A DNA stretch of 64,000 bases from Zoroaster sp. YZ-2022 (GCA_029582265.1 CM055827.1:2015349-2079348), one strand, 5' to 3'; shown: positions 22,002 through 34,504, counted from the stretch's first letter. Program-made: numbers and translations. Notes: a model not told the origin generated them from the letters alone.

Positions 22002-22422
22002 AAATTGATTACATAATGAGCTTTACACCCATTCAATCCACTCACTGGGTTTAAAACAAACAAAAACATACATGCAGCAGTTCTAACTAAAGGAACCTTC
22101 ATTTAACCTCAAGTTGGATTTATACATAAATTTACTTTCATTTTATCAAGGCCTTTAAATCAGGAGACAGCAATTGTACCAGCATTAAATTTCTCTAGCA
22201 GTAGTGTGACTTTCAGTTAAAACAAAAGATGTGGAGGTAATATGTGGGAGCATGTTACCTGCATTTTTACGAAGACTTCAATTATGCAAACCAAATACAA
22301 CCTGTTGGATGCACTGATTTCTATTTTTAAACTTTCATATCTTTATTCATAAATTTTTTAATATAATAAGTTTGTTTTGTAACGTGAACTGATGTTTATA
22401 TATTGTATTTTAATGACGGCAT
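22002..22422. other. No gene recognised
   Basis: AT-rich spacer between two repeats. Confidence 0.4.
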
Positions 22423-22572
22423 TGAGGACGATCAGAGCATACTGATCGAAACGTCGAGTTGTACCACCAGTTCTTTTCAGAACTAATTACTACTCAATTG
22501 AGATTCCACATGGTGTCACCGCAATTAGTCTTACTTATCATCCTCACCATGCAAAGCTACAAGTTTTACCTA
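22423..22572 (+). repeat. GATCAG-hairpin dispersed repeat
   Basis: Reads TTGAGGACGATCAG, AGCATA, CTGATCGAAACGTCGAG, then CAGTTCTTTTCAGAACT, then CACATGGTGTCACCGCAATT, then CACCATGCAAAGCTACAAG. Further copies or fragments are at 33520-33740, 44299-44420, 45263-45286, 54611-54760, 54775-55035, 55247-55310 and 58780-59033. Confidence 0.8.
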
Positions 22573-22608
22573 GCATTGAAATAAACATAAACATTTTCTA
22601 AATTATGA

Positions 22609-24660
22609 CTGGATAGAGGGTTACCTATTGGTAAAGGCATCAACCGCAGGGCCATGTTGGTCCTCCACTATTAGGGCTGTGCGTTTTCGGATATTTTTGG
22701 AACCGGATACCCGAAATCGGAAAAGTTCGGATACCCGTTTTCATTCTTGTTGAAAACATGCCTCCGGTGGTGTACAAATACATGTAAACGTTAATAAAAT
22801 TGACCTTTATAATACAGAGGATACCATATTTAATTCGATCTTTATTAAAGTATAACATCTTGGTGACAAAATATTGTATTTACGGAAAGTTATTTCTGAA
22901 ATAAAACCGTAAAAATTGCTACAAAAGTGTCTTTAATAACCCAATTTACAAAAGAAAGCCCATTATTGATCACAGGCACGCACACATGGCCGGTGCATGC
23001 ATCACGCGCACGCAGCTAGCGGCCTCAGCTAGCGGCCTCACACACGTGACTGTGTCAGGGAGTGACGTATGACTACCATCACACAGAAGACAATAATCAC
23101 TGGTACGTGCGTGCGTGTTTAGAGCGCATGCGTATAGCAAGTTGACTTTAATGTTCATGTATGTCACAAAACACGTGTTGAATAATGTCATTGGTCTGGT
23201 CAAAGGCGATGTGTGGGAAAACGATTCATGTGCTTGCGCGCGCCTTGCCGAGCCCCTGCCTTCTAAATAAGGATATCCCGTACTAAAATAATATTTGATA
23301 TTATGAAACTAACAAACTGCAAAAAATTAACGAATCTAAAATCAGAACTTGAATATTAATGTTTCTATCACAATGAACTTTAGTTAAATGTCAATAAACC
23401 TGTCAATAAACCTTGTTTCTTGAAAGAATGAATTTTACAAATTTGGGCCCCTTTTTCTCAAAATGGCACCAAACTTGACTATTCCCTGTTGAACGTGGCA
23501 TCGTGTTGATCGGTCAGTCAAGAAATGAGTCTAAAATTTAGGATGCGCACTCATAAAAAAATAACTTAACAAAATGTATAGGTGTAAGTTTTGTCTACTT
23601 TTTAATTAGTATTCAGCCAATTTGTCCCCTCCATCAATGTTTGACGATCCATAATTTGCAGCTCATCATAAGCAACCGCATTTCGTCCCTCATAAACGTC
23701 TTTTCAACTGATAGGAGATTAGGTGATTGTAAAAATATGCTGCCCAATTGAAAGGATCAAACCCGCAACCAATAATACCTTTCAAATCCGACTGATTATG
23801 GATCCTACTGTTGGTTTCAAAGACAATGACCGACTTAACACTTCCCTTTTTATGTCTTTCTTTTGAAACAAATTGTCATCTTGTCGGCAAATGTAATACA
23901 CAAGAGAGCTCGGTATCGGTGGGTAAATAAATGTAAATGTTGGTGATATGCTGAGGGATGGTCAGTGGCACATCAAAATAATTACACAACAAAACCAATT
24001 TCAACACTACTTTTTTATTAGGACAACAATTAATGTGGACGTCCCCTATAATAAAATCCCCTCTATTAACACATCTTGGTGCACACTCCAGCGCAGACAT
24101 AAAGCAGCAGTTATTGTCCCACTAATCCAATTACTGTGAACAATAGGCAAACATTCCATCCTGAGCAGCTAGTTTGATACTTGTTTGTAGTAGCATGCCA
24201 CAGCCAGGCTATTTGAGTCTTAATGATTAGATACAATGTATCGGTTGGACAAATGTGTATGGAAAATGTCCGTAAAATACTACAAAGGCGTTATCTTGAA
24301 TAAAATTGCCCCTAAAAGTGTAAACATTACATTGTTCAATAGTCAAAGATTTCTGTTCACACTGGTAAGTCCCAATTTTAAAAAGTCGTTTACGGGTACT
24401 CGGAACCGAAAAACGGAACCGGGTAATGACCGTTTTGGTCGGGTACCCGGATACCCGGCACAGCCCTATCCACTATATCTGTTATTATGACTGGATAGAG
24501 GGTTGCCTATTGGTGTCTAACAAATAAAGGCATCAACCACAGGGCCATGTTGGTACTCCACTATATCTCTATTATTATGACTGGATAGAGGGTTGCCTAT
24601 TGGTGTGTAACAAATAAAAGCATCAACCGCAGGGCTATGTTGGTACTCCCACTATACAAA
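22609..24660. repeat. About 90-bp tandem repeat split by a hAT-like element
   Basis: Units start at about 22609, 24490 and 24579 (GACTGGATAGAGGGTTRCCT, later CAGGGCCATGTTGG). The first unit is interrupted by the element at 22672-24468. Confidence 0.75.
22672..24468. mobile_element. hAT-like element with 8-bp duplication TCCACTAT
   Basis: Inverted ends TAGGGCTGTGCG and CGGCACAGCCCTA-type are flanked by identical TCCACTAT (22664-22671 and 24469-24476). The adjacent tandem units supply the empty site. Subterminal GGATACCCG motifs occur on both sides. About 1.8 kb, with no recognised transposase and a CpG-rich block at 22970-23250. Likely non-autonomous. Confidence 0.85.
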
Positions 24661-24937
24661 GGAACACAAGGAATTCACAAAGGAATGCACATTGTTAAAC
24701 GTGTTTTTTTTTAGAGGACCAACATGGTGTCCAGTGGCTTTGAATGGAAGTACATGATCTTCTATCCAGTCAGTGGTTGGATGCAAGCCAAACATTTAGG
24801 GTGACCTTGCCCCATGGTGTAGCTTGTTCACAACAGGCCTTGGTTCTAGTTCCCAAATCCCTGATTACTTAGCTGAATTTACTGTGCACTATCTGCTTTG
24901 TGCAGGATCTATTTTTAGGTATTAATAGGTGGGTGAG

Positions 24938-25230
24938 AAGACCCGATTCAACTATCAGTTATCAGTATTAACGAGCAGGGAAGGTGATAGGTTTTGGTCA
25001 TGGTATAAGTGGGCTGGTGCTATCACATGATACATCAGCATCGCTTAATGGCTACGATGGCCTGGACGACTTGACCAGCTGGTGGCGCTTTACAACATGG
25101 CTGCCTCCATGTACACACTATTAAGCGATGCTGATGTATCATGTGATATATCACCAGCCTACTTGTACTGTGACTAAAACATCACATTCCCTGCTTGTTA
25201 CTGATGACTGGTAGTTGAATGGGTGGTGAG
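24938..25230. repeat. Foldback element
   Basis: Inverted arms contain ATCACATGATACATCAGCAT and ATGCTGATGTATCATGTGAT, and extend outwards with imperfect matches (CAACTATCAGTTATCAGT and ACTGATGACTGGTAGTTG). Confidence 0.75.
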
Positions 25231-25828
25231 AGAGCCCTTGGATTAGTCACTATGGGAACAGATTGCATGCATGGTGATTGTCATGAAAACAATCAAAATA
25301 CTATATAATTTGGCCTCTCAAAGGACACATGGAAATGATATTACATGTAGGGTAGATGGGCAAGGTTGCTAGAATGCACAAGGATATTTAAACCAAACAT
25401 CTACAATGTAATTGTTTCTTGTCGTGAATAATTACATACATGTATGCATCATGAATGATTATTACTGATAGTTGTTGTTATGATGATTCCTTAGCCATCA
25501 TTGCACTGAGTATGAAAGGGAGTGTTCACTTTTGGTAATTACACGATTACAAATTTACTGAAAGTCGCATCTTTTCTAGTGATCCTCAGACTGTCCGTTC
25601 CGAGGTTGTATGGTAATATGGGATGTGATTCCAACCTGGAATTTTTGTCTTCAGATGACATAAATTCATTTCAGAAATTTAATTTACTAATTTTGTACAA
25701 TAACACCTGAGACAGAAATATTTCAAGGGATGTTTGATACCATCATCAACTTGACACCAAGTAGGTTTCCTCAAAGAGGATCTAGTTTGTAGTGTTAGGA
25801 TAGTAAAATGGCTTGAATAGCCATTGTT
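25231..25828. other. No gene recognised
   Basis: Short ORFs without splice support; nothing recognised. Confidence 0.4.
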
Positions 25829-26241
25829 AAGTGTCCATGTTGGGAGTGTCCAGTGTCCATGTTGGGAGTGTCCAGTGTCCATGTTGGGAGTGGCCATGTT
25901 GGGAGTGGCCATGTTGGCCATGTTGGGAGTGGCCATGTTGGCCATGTTGGGAGTGGCCATGTTGGCCATGTTGGGAGTGGCCATGTTGGGAGTGGCCATG
26001 TTAGCCATGTTGGGAGTGTCCAGTGGCCATGATGGGAGTGTCCAGTGGCCATGTTGGGAGTGGTCATGTTGGCCATGTTGGGAGTGGTCATGTTGGCCAT
26101 GTTGGGAGTGGTCATGTTGGCCATGTTGGGAGTGGCCATGTTGGCCATGTTGGGAGTGGCCATGTTGTCCATGTTAGCCATGTTAGCCATGTTAGCCATG
26201 TTGGGAGTGTCCAGTGGCCATGTTGGGAGTGTCCAGTGGCT
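25829..26241. repeat. Composite 9/15-bp minisatellite
   Basis: Built of CATGTTGGC (9 bp), CATGTTGGGAGTGGC (15 bp) and CATGTTGGGAGTGTCCAGTG (longer, at both edges). All block lengths are close to multiples of three, so several frames are open on both strands (for example [15 protein letters not shown]). These are not proteins. Confidence 0.92.
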
Positions 26242-26349
26242 GACAATGGACTGATTATCAGCACTATAATTCTTATTCATTAATAAAATGCTCAAACATT
26301 GGTTAATGGTGTTTGTACTAGCCAATACAAACATTATACTTAGTGTAAA

Positions 26350-26575
26350 ATAGTAGTTAATGGCCTTGCATGTTAACCTAGCAGGTTCTTTCTTAAAGGT
26401 CCCAGGCCCAGTACCTGACTCTGTTTCTTGTACCTTCTTCTTTTGTGTTCCATTCACACCTGTCTAACTTCTGTCCACTCCTGTGTTTTAAGGTTGTGTG
26501 CATGTCTGTATGTTGTCCATTTTGCCTTTTGAGAAAGAACATACTAGGTTCAAAACGTAAGGCCATTAACTACTT
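26350..26575. repeat. Palindromic GAGAAAGAAC-hairpin repeat
   Basis: Inverted arms of about 48 bp (AGTAGTTAATGGCCTT and AAGGCCATTAACTACTT). Each contains the motif TTTGAGAAAGAAC then CTAGGTTC then AAAACGTAAGG. Single copies lie at 33785-33850 and 62200-62248. Confidence 0.65.
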
Positions 26576-26884
26576 TTTTGCATTTATACTACAGGTCCTT
26601 TGGGTTGGTAAGCAGTTTACAATGTTCAGCTAATTCTCTGTTTATATAAATACTTAGTGCATACATGTACATTGTATGCACTAAAATGCACCAAGCAAAC
26701 AAACATGCATTGGTTTTGGCCAATTTGTTTGCATAAATTAGCTTTGTGTCCCAATTTAACTACATAAATGTATATGTACACATACATTTATCAGGGAAGG
26801 ATCAAATGTTAGCTGATTAGGTGGGGGGGGGGGGCACAATAAAAAAAAGGGGCATACCGCCAAAAATAAGGGGCACATAAGCAA

Positions 26885-28877
26885 TTTATTAAATGGACAA
26901 TCAGAACAGACTTTCAACAGGACATGGAATCGGTGTCCTAATTTAAGATGAATACAGTGACTGAAAATTACTGGCTCATTTATGCAGCAGCAACGGTAAT
27001 ACGACCTTAGGCCCAAATGCATAAATAACCCGGTCTTATAACCCCCCCCTTCCCGGTGTTGGCCCGGTCTTAAATTAGCTCGGTGTGACTCACGAAAGCG
27101 CTCGGTTATTCAAGCGTATCGCTTGGTTGCCTTCTGGTCTCTGGGGTCATACAAAAGGCTGTCTAATCAGATAAGTCACTATTATTAAAGGATTAATCGC
27201 TGGCTAGAGATTTTGGAGTGTGGCAGAGATGCCAGTTACTACGATTTTGGTTTAATTTAGACGATATCTTCACTCCTTTTAAGACTTTTCCGTGTAAATT
27301 TCTGTTGATAACATGCACATGTTAATAGGTCGAGTCCTTATTATTTCCCCAGCACATAGCATTAGGATGGACAGACCTGATAACAGACTAATAATTGGAG
27401 GAATCTTGGCGCATAAATCAGCGATTATGTGGCTGTGTGTAAATTCGCCTGTATCGGCGTAAACAAGCACCACAGCTTCCCAGGTCCCCGCAGTTTACAC
27501 GCAAACATAATGCGTCTATACGTCGGGGGACCGGCGTAGACAAATCATCTTAAAAATACTACTGTAAAAACTACTTCTTTTGCATGGGGCGACGAATAAT
27601 ATTCCACATGCCTTGCACGGAACTGTACAGTATACGAATGAAAACTTAAACGTGGATGCACATTTCAGCTGTATCGAAATTACGCTTTTCTTTCGAATTT
27701 CTTTGGCATGGTGGTTTTGGTTTCCGTTTTTCATAAGTGAAGCACAATTTATAGTCCTGTAAGAGTTTCCACAAAATATTGTTCTTCGCGGTGATTTCTC
27801 ATTTTTATTTCATGAGTCCATCACAGATGAAGTAGATTCAACAGGCGGAACGGCTAAAAGGGCCAAGAAGGGTGACCCTTCCAATCACTGAGTGCGTTAC
27901 GGATCACGTGATGCATTTCCTGCTGTTCCGTGTAAAACTTACTCCCGTACACAGTTTTTTAAATCACAAAACATTCCTAGCTTTCAATAACAGCTGATTT
28001 GCTTTGGTGCCGTGAGCACATTCGCTCGATTTCAACAAGTGTTAAAAATTGAACAATTTTCAAGCAGTACTAGTACCACTTTTCCTGTTGGTTTTTTCTT
28101 AAGGAAACATGGTTTATATTGAGAAGAATTCTTCTTCTCTTCAAATCTGGAATCATAATTGAAAAAATGTATTCTTGTATTTAAAAAACGATTTTGAAAA
28201 GGGCATGCTTTTGTACTAGTTTCTGGGTGTATGTGTACGTAACGGTGTGGTATTTCAGAATTTATTACTGGTTCCTGTGACGTACTAGCAATATGCCATG
28301 TCTTTAACGTTTCTTGTACATACATGAATATTATTATTGACCTTAGTTATAGTTCTCAAATGCTTGTCCATCGTCATAACTTCTGCAAAAATATTAAATG
28401 ATGGACATAATTAGTGAAACCTATATATTTCGTTGATATTATGTTTAAAATAATGTAGAAAGTTTGGGAAGTTCTGGGGTTTTTTTTTTTTAGGGAACTC
28501 TATATAAAAAAAACACACATTGTTAATGCTGGCAAGTCTTGAGGTTTTAAGGATTAGTGCTGGAGGCCCTTTGAATCCACTGACTGCTGGAGGAGCTATT
28601 GTTCCCTTTTGGCAAATTGGTTCTTTTGTTGTCCCATACTGGTGAGCTCACCAGGCAAGATCTCTCCAGACTCCATAATGAGGATCAACCTGGTCTGATT
28701 CAAATTTTAGCCAGGTAAACAATACCTGGTTCTGACCTGGCTAGCAAATTACAACTGGTTATTTATGCATTTGGGCCTTATCATGTGGGGTATTATTTTC
28801 ATTCACTGAGTTAATCTGAAACTACAGTAGCACTCCGATTCCATGTCCTGTTGATCGTAATGATATTGTACCTTTAA
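26885..28877. mobile_element. MITE (AAGGGACAATATC family) interrupted by a Harbinger-like element
   Basis: Matches 21781-22001 on both sides of the insertion at 27010-28777 (GGACATGGAATCGGTGTCCT on the left, GGGGTATTATTTTC on the right). Confidence 0.8.
27010..28777. mobile_element. PIF/Harbinger-like element, TTA target duplication
   Basis: Perfect inverted ends GGCCCAAATGCATAAATAAC and GTTATTTATGCATTTGGGCC, with TTA on each side (27007-27009 and 28778-28780). The uninterrupted MITE copy reads ACCTTAGCC at this position, which gives the empty site. A 3-bp TTA/TAA duplication and G/C-rich ends are the Harbinger pattern. No nuclease frame was recognised in 1.77 kb; AT-rich and CpG-containing sequence fills it. 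Confidence 0.8.
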
Positions 28878-28937
28878 ACAGGGTTTTGTAACACATGTAT
28901 GGCATTCAAATTGTTCTTTGAAAAACATGGTGTCCAA

Positions 28938-29488
28938 ATGTATTTACTTTAAAAGTTTACTTTACAAAATACATCGTGTGTGGTATACAAAATACACCCA
29001 AAGGTATTGGTGGTTAATACTATCCACACTAGAGTATTATAAATTACACATATTTTGTGAAAATAATGAAAATGCATTCATATTGTTTGTATTAACTCTA
29101 ACGTTTAATTTTAGGCCCACACATGCTTGCAACTGGTACAATGTACACTCATCAGTACCATCATTTCCATGGTACTGATAAGTTGTACCTAATTAGTGCA
29201 TGTATGATTCACCTAGAAATTTGTTTTAATTGGGAACATTGATTAGTTCCTTTTAGAAAGAAACAAATACTGATATATTTCACAAAATAGTTGACAGAAA
29301 CTTGGTATAAAAGTGTCAAAATTATTTATGAAGAGACCCACCACAAATTAATTTTAGTACATATTTATTGTATTTACTTTAAAAGTTTACTTTACAAAAT
29401 ACATGGTGTATGGTATACAAGACGACCCAAAGGTATTGGTGGTTAATACTATCCACACTAGAGTATTATAAATTACACATATTTTGTG
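28938..29488 (+). repeat. Direct duplication, about 120 bp, spaced 430 bp
   Basis: 28938-29060 and 29370-29488 are near-identical (TTACTTTAAAAGTTTACTTT, later GGTATTGGTGGTTAATACTA). The intervening sequence is unrelated. Confidence 0.75.
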
Positions 29489-29900
29489 TGACGCCTCTTC
29501 TGGGTGTGGAATCTGAGTGTGCTGACCACAGATGGTTCACTTCAAACATTGAAGCAACATCAATTTTCAGGGTTTGGTTATGGCTTCAAATGGGGTTTCA
29601 AAGTATGGACATATGTCAGTGAGGTTTATGTAGATTATCAGTGGGGTTTATGTAGAAATGAGAAGTGACTCGACAATAATCGCTGTTAATGTATTATTGT
29701 ATGATCTACATGTTTTGTATCAATAATTTTTGTACACTTATTTCATATACATACTGTACAGGTTTGCATTGGTCACACAAAATGTCATGCAATATACTCA
29801 GTACATGTGTGTGGATTGTAAGTGCAAGTACTGATCTTCAACCATGGTTTTTATAGTATGTATTTTACAATTACACACATTGTACACATGTAATTGTGGA
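29489..29900. other. No gene recognised
   Basis: Spacer; the motif CAGTGAGGTTTATGTAGA is partly repeated at 29618-29660. Confidence 0.4.
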
Positions 29901-30452
29901 GTGTCGTGGCCGAGCGGTCTAGCGCACCGAACTCAAGTTCTGGTGTTGCCAGCAGCAGGGTGTGGGTTCGAGCCCCGGTCGTGACACTTGTGTCCTTGAG
30001 CAAGGTACTTAACCATAATTGCTTCGTCCTTTGGATGGGACGTAAAGCCGTAGGTCCCGTGTGTTGTATAATGCACGTAAAGTGGATTGTCGTGCGGTCT
30101 AGCGCACTGAACTCAAGTTCTGGTGTTGCCAGCAGCAGAGTGTGGGTTCGAGCCCCGGCCGTGACACCTGTGTCCTTGAGCAAGACACTTAACCATAATT
30201 GCTTCTCTCCACCCAGGGGTTAAATGGGTACCTGTGAAGGCAGAGATGGTTTGCTCTATATGCGCTAGAAATGGCAGCAATTGAGCTGTATACTCCCCAG
30301 GGAGCTGAGATGGTTTCAGGAATGATTTATGAGCCTTATGAGCCTTATGAGCCTTATGAGCAGGGATAATAATATAATGCGCCTTGAGCGCCACTTAGTT
30401 GGTGGATACGTGCGCTATATAAATCTATACATTATTATTATTATTATTATTA
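29901..30452 (+). mobile_element. Dimeric tRNA-Leu(CAA)-derived SINE
   Basis: The head at 29901-29986 has A box GTGGCCGAGCGGTCT, anticodon arm CCGAACTCAAGTTCTGG with anticodon CAA, long variable arm and B box GGGTTCGAGCC. The body continues GTGTCCTTGAGCAAGGTA. A second, partly deleted head begins at about 30087 and leads to a different body that ends GTGCGCTATATAAATC and (TTA)n. Two SINE subtypes have therefore fused or one inserted into the other. tRNA genes proper lack these bodies. Confidence 0.82.
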
Positions 30453-31434
30453 CATGTACATGTAGATGTACATTTTTCTATGTGTTTGAATTATTACGTT
30501 TACATGTATTTTGTGTACATAACATATTTACAGTTAATATGGATACAGTGTATTATGTACAGAAGCATATATACACAGTATATGTACATGTACATATATT
30601 ATGTACATATATCATGTATGTAGTATGCACATGATGTACATTACATGTAAGTGGTGTAGCCTGGTACATAAACATACATGTACAGTGTACATATACCATG
30701 CTCGATTTGCGGCAGAGTGCCACCCCCCCACCAAATATCCCTATACACTAACACAGTTGTTCTATTGCTAACTGACCTCTCACCCCCTCGAAATCCTCTA
30801 AATAATTCCTAAGATTCCTGGAACACAATGGGAGGGGGGTACTCTCTGCCGTATATCTAGTATCATATATGCATGTACAATGTAAAAATAAATGTACATG
30901 TATGTATACAATGTACTGTACATGTTGTTTTTGTGTAGGCGAGCTGTGTATGGTGAATGTTATAGTATCCTTGAAAAATTTGTCATATCCTAAGGACCAC
31001 ATGCTAATCCATCTCACATTTGTGAAATAGTTTCATATGTCTGAAGTACAGTACATGCACGAAGTACGGGCATACATGTGTATTTTATGCACTATGAATA
31101 TGTAATACATGTATGTCTATGCATGGAGGGTGCTTCCTTCCATGGTCTATGCAATACACATTTATATGGAGATCCATTGTGAGATGAGATGCCTTGTTCA
31201 GTCAAAGCATGGAGGTAGAATTATGGCTCGCTTGGTTAAAAACGATGTTTGTTCTCTCCACGAAACTTTTATTTAAAGAATATTAAAAAAATAAAATAAA
31301 ATAAAAAAAAACCAAACTGGACCTCCTCCCAAATCTGCATCTAAAGGGAATGTAAACAGTTACAGTAGAATGTAGAAATTATACATTTTGGTTTGTAATT
31401 CTAGCTTCATGCACAATTTAAAACACATTTTATC
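30453..31434. other. No gene recognised; TACATG-rich
   Basis: Dense TACATGTACA stretches at 30450-30690 and 30860-30935. No exon found. Confidence 0.4.
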
Positions 31435-32576
31435 TTAAGGCGTGTTCGCCCTGGACTTTTTTTTGGGAAGGTTTTACCGAGACGATGGTAAAATGAAAAA
31501 TGGTTAAATTTAACCTCTGTCCGCACTTGGACTTTCGACACGGGAAAATTTTACCGAGACCGTGGTAGAAGTAACCGAGCTGTCAGTATAATGACTCATG
31601 AGGGCGCTTTGCGTGACCTTTCTACGTTGACCCGATTGACCCAGAAAACTTGCTACACATGCACATGGGTGCACCCAACTAAATAAACTTCCATAGTAAA
31701 CAGTGTTAAACACAAAATATTCAAAAATCGTTAAAAAATACTTAAAAGTCCCACAGTTTTTAAAACCAAAAGAAAAAATATTGATCGATATATAACCTTT
31801 TATTTTCTTCTCTATTTACTGTCTAAAGTCCAGGTTTCCAGGAAGTTATCCTCATCCCAATGAAAACCACCCTCTACAGTAGTGAAAACGTCCACACTGA
31901 AAAACAGCCATTTTGGGAAAAAGGCCTTACGCTTGAAATCAAATTAGGACCACTTTTTCAGGGCCTAGTGTGTCCAAAATACTCAAAGTTGAAAGCCAAG
32001 GACCCCCAGGTTATGATATTGGGTCATTTTTACACAATCCATCAAATGTATGGGCCTCAAATCTTTGTTTTTCAGAAAAATTTGAGGACATACACTTTAT
32101 GATAAACAGCTTGGCGCATGAATTCCTCAGTATTTAGTGGGGTGCACCCACATGCATTAAATGCGCCCGGCCCGCCCCCACCGTGCGGTGAAACAATGCA
32201 AAGCGCATGCGTGGTGTCCCTGTGTAGCACGACCTTGCGCTCGGGCCGGATGTACGCTTTCCTGAGCCGGTTTTAAACAATGCAAAGTGCATGCGTAGTG
32301 TCCCTGTGTAGCACGACGTTGCTCTCGGGCCGGATGTTCGTTTTCCTGAGCCGCTTTTACCGACTCGCACTGTCCGCACTGGACTTATCGTCTCGGGAAA
32401 AGTTACCTGGGAAGTTTTCCTGGGCAGCAGTTGGCCAGTAAAAGTAACCGCTGGACTCAGGAAAAGTAACTGAGAGGAAAACGTCCTAGGCTGTCCGCAC
32501 TGGACTTAAAATGGGAAAAGTACCCATCGTCTCGGTAAGTTTTACCAAAATAAGTCCAGTGCGAACACGGCTTTAA
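31435..32576. mobile_element. TTAA-flanked element, GTGTTCGCACTGGACT ends
   Basis: TTAA at 31435-31438 and 32573-32576, with ends GGCGTGTTCGCCCTGGACT and the inverse AGTCCAGTGCGAACACGGCT. The end motif recurs inside (TGTCCGCACTGGACTTA at about 32367 and 32491). An 83-bp direct duplication at about 32190-32357 contains GTGTCCCTGTGTAGCACGAC. This duplication makes the minus-strand ORF at 32134-32379 look repetitive; it is not a gene. Confidence 0.75.
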
Positions 32577-32803
32577 ACATGCCGACCTTCCACTATATCA
32601 TCCGAAATCCTGTATACATGTAAATGTATAGTTAGTAGTCGCTTAAACTTGACAACACAATTTGTAACAGATAATGACAATATTATGCAATGCAAAGGAG
32701 TGAGTACTAGACATCAACCTATGACTCACAGAAACCATGTATTATTTTGAGTTTTAAAAGTCAGCAAACCTTTGAATAAGAGATTATCGATTGATAAGCG
32801 AAA

Positions 32804-33342
32804 TTAACCCTAACCTTCCCAAATCCTCCAAAATCCTCTTTGCTAAAGTAAAGGATTTTGAAGGATTGAGGTTGCCACATGCTCTTTGCTAAAGTGAAGG
32901 ATTTTGGAGGATTGAGGTTATTAGGTATGCTTGCCTTTCCATGGTACATGTACATCCATGTTTGTTGTAGTGATTGCAAGGTCAGTGCTTGGGTCAGTGG
33001 ACACTGTTTATTGCTCCATGCATGCAGGGAGGGTCCCTGGCCATGTACATGTATCACAGATTAGAAACACATGTATGCATACATGTCATGTGCTTGCTTT
33101 ACTACTGAAGGATTTTGGAGGATTCAGGTTTATGTGTAAGCAAATGGCCTAGGGAGTTAGGAAGGATTCAGGTTATGTATAAGCAAATGGGCCTAGGGAG
33201 TTAGGAAGGATTCAGGTTATGTGTAAGCAAATTGGCCTAGGGAGTTAGGAAGGATTCAGGTTATGTGTAAGCAAGTGGGCCTAGGGAGTTAGGAAGGATT
33301 CAGGTTATGTGTAAGCAAATGGGCCTAGGGAGTTAGGGTTAA
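32804..33342. mobile_element. TTAA-flanked element, AGTTAGGAAGGATTCAGG family (inverted)
   Basis: Opposite orientation to 20712-21164. TTAA bounds both sides, with about six 44-bp units (GGGCCTAGGGAGTTAGGAAG) at 33120-33335. Confidence 0.82.
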
Positions 33343-33519
33343 GTTAGCTATTCATTCACATGCCTTAGTGATTTGTACGCTGATGACATAAAAAAATCAG
33401 GATAAAAATAATAATGGATATGTAATGGTAGATGGGCAGTTAAGCAAGACTCTCATAACGCATGAACATGATAATTTGGCCATGGAACCAATTTATATAC
33501 TTCATATAACACATGTAAG

Positions 33520-33850
33520 TAAAATTTGTACTTGTAGCTTTGCATGGTGAAAAGGATAAGTAAAGACTGTCTGTGGTGACACCATGTGAAAAAATAAATA
33601 AAAATAAAATTCTCTTTTGAGTAGTAGTTAGTTCTGAAAAGAGCTGATGGTTACAACTTATAACCACCAGTTCTTTTCAAAACTAATTACATATATACTA
33701 CTCAAAAGAGATTTTTTTTTCACATGGTGTCACCGCAAACAGTCTTTACTTATACAACACATGGTGCCAAATGTGTTGTTCACCAAGTGTTTCACCAAGA
33801 TTGCCTTTGAGAAAGAACCTGCTAGGTTCACAACATAAGGACAATAACCA
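33520..33850. repeat. Palindromic GATCAG-family copy and GAGAAAGAAC hairpin
   Basis: Inverted halves of the TTCTTTTCARAACTAATTA ... CACATGGTGTCACCGCAA unit meet at about 33655 with the hairpin core lost. At 33785-33850 follows TTTGAGAAAGAACCTGCTAG and GTTCACAACATAAGGA of the related second family. Confidence 0.65.
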
Positions 33851-34065
33851 TTATTGGGGTGTGATTTGTCCGGATTTTTACAAATCGCACTGTTGTGTTC
33901 CTCCGGATTTTATAGATTTAAGCAATAAAGGAAAGCAAAGCAAATGCTCAGAACTATAGATTTCACCCCAGCGCTGTTCACAACAGTGGCCCCAATACCC
34001 CTAGCATAAGATTTTTCAAAACTGCCCAATCACATCCATGAAATCAAACATAACCATATCTGCCC
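33851..34065. other. No gene recognised
   Basis: Spacer with a small hairpin-like TCCGGATTTTTACAAATC / TCCGGATTTTATAGATTT repeat. Confidence 0.35.
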
Positions 34066-34484
34066 TTAACCTTAACGCACTAGACCCTAGTTGCTAGGTA
34101 CCATCCTCAATCCTTCAAAATCCTCCGATTGCCCTACCCCAAAAAATGCATTCATCCTCAATCCTCCAAAATCCTCCAAAATTTTGCACTATGTTCAAAA
34201 TAAGTGGTACACACCTCAATCCTCCAACCATAAAAATAGTGGGAGGAAAGGGGGGGAGAATCCTCATGTTTTTCAAACACCATTCATCCTCAATCCTCCA
34301 AAATCCTCATGTTTTTTAAACACCATTCATCCTCAATCCTCCAAAATCCTCATATGCTTCAATCACCATTCATCCTCAATCCTCCAAAATCCTCATGTTT
34401 TTCAAACACCATTCATCCTCAATCCTCCAAAATCCTCCAAAACTGCAATGAGGATTTTGGAGGATTGAGGAGTGTTAGGGTTAA
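34066..34484. mobile_element. TTAA-flanked element full of ATCCTCCAAAATCCTC
   Basis: TTAA at both edges; the right end is GTGTTAGGGTTAA. A tandem of about 40 bp (CACCATTCATCCTCAATCCT) occurs four to five times at 34270-34440. The motif is shared with the other TTAACCCTAAC elements. Confidence 0.7.
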
Positions 34485-34504
34485 TGTCGCAGTTAATCCC
34501 AGGT

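Noticed and set aside
25679..26457. Repetitive proteins ([15 protein letters not shown]) on both strands
   Set aside because: Translations of a 9/15-bp minisatellite; no start context, splice sites or domain.
29901..30180. Functional tRNA-Leu genes
   Set aside because: Heads are followed by SINE bodies, carry mismatches in the acceptor stem, and recur in dispersed copies.
32134..32379. Minus-strand protein with repeated GSGKRTSGP segment
   Set aside because: Results from an 83-bp duplication within a TTAA-flanked element; no conserved domain.
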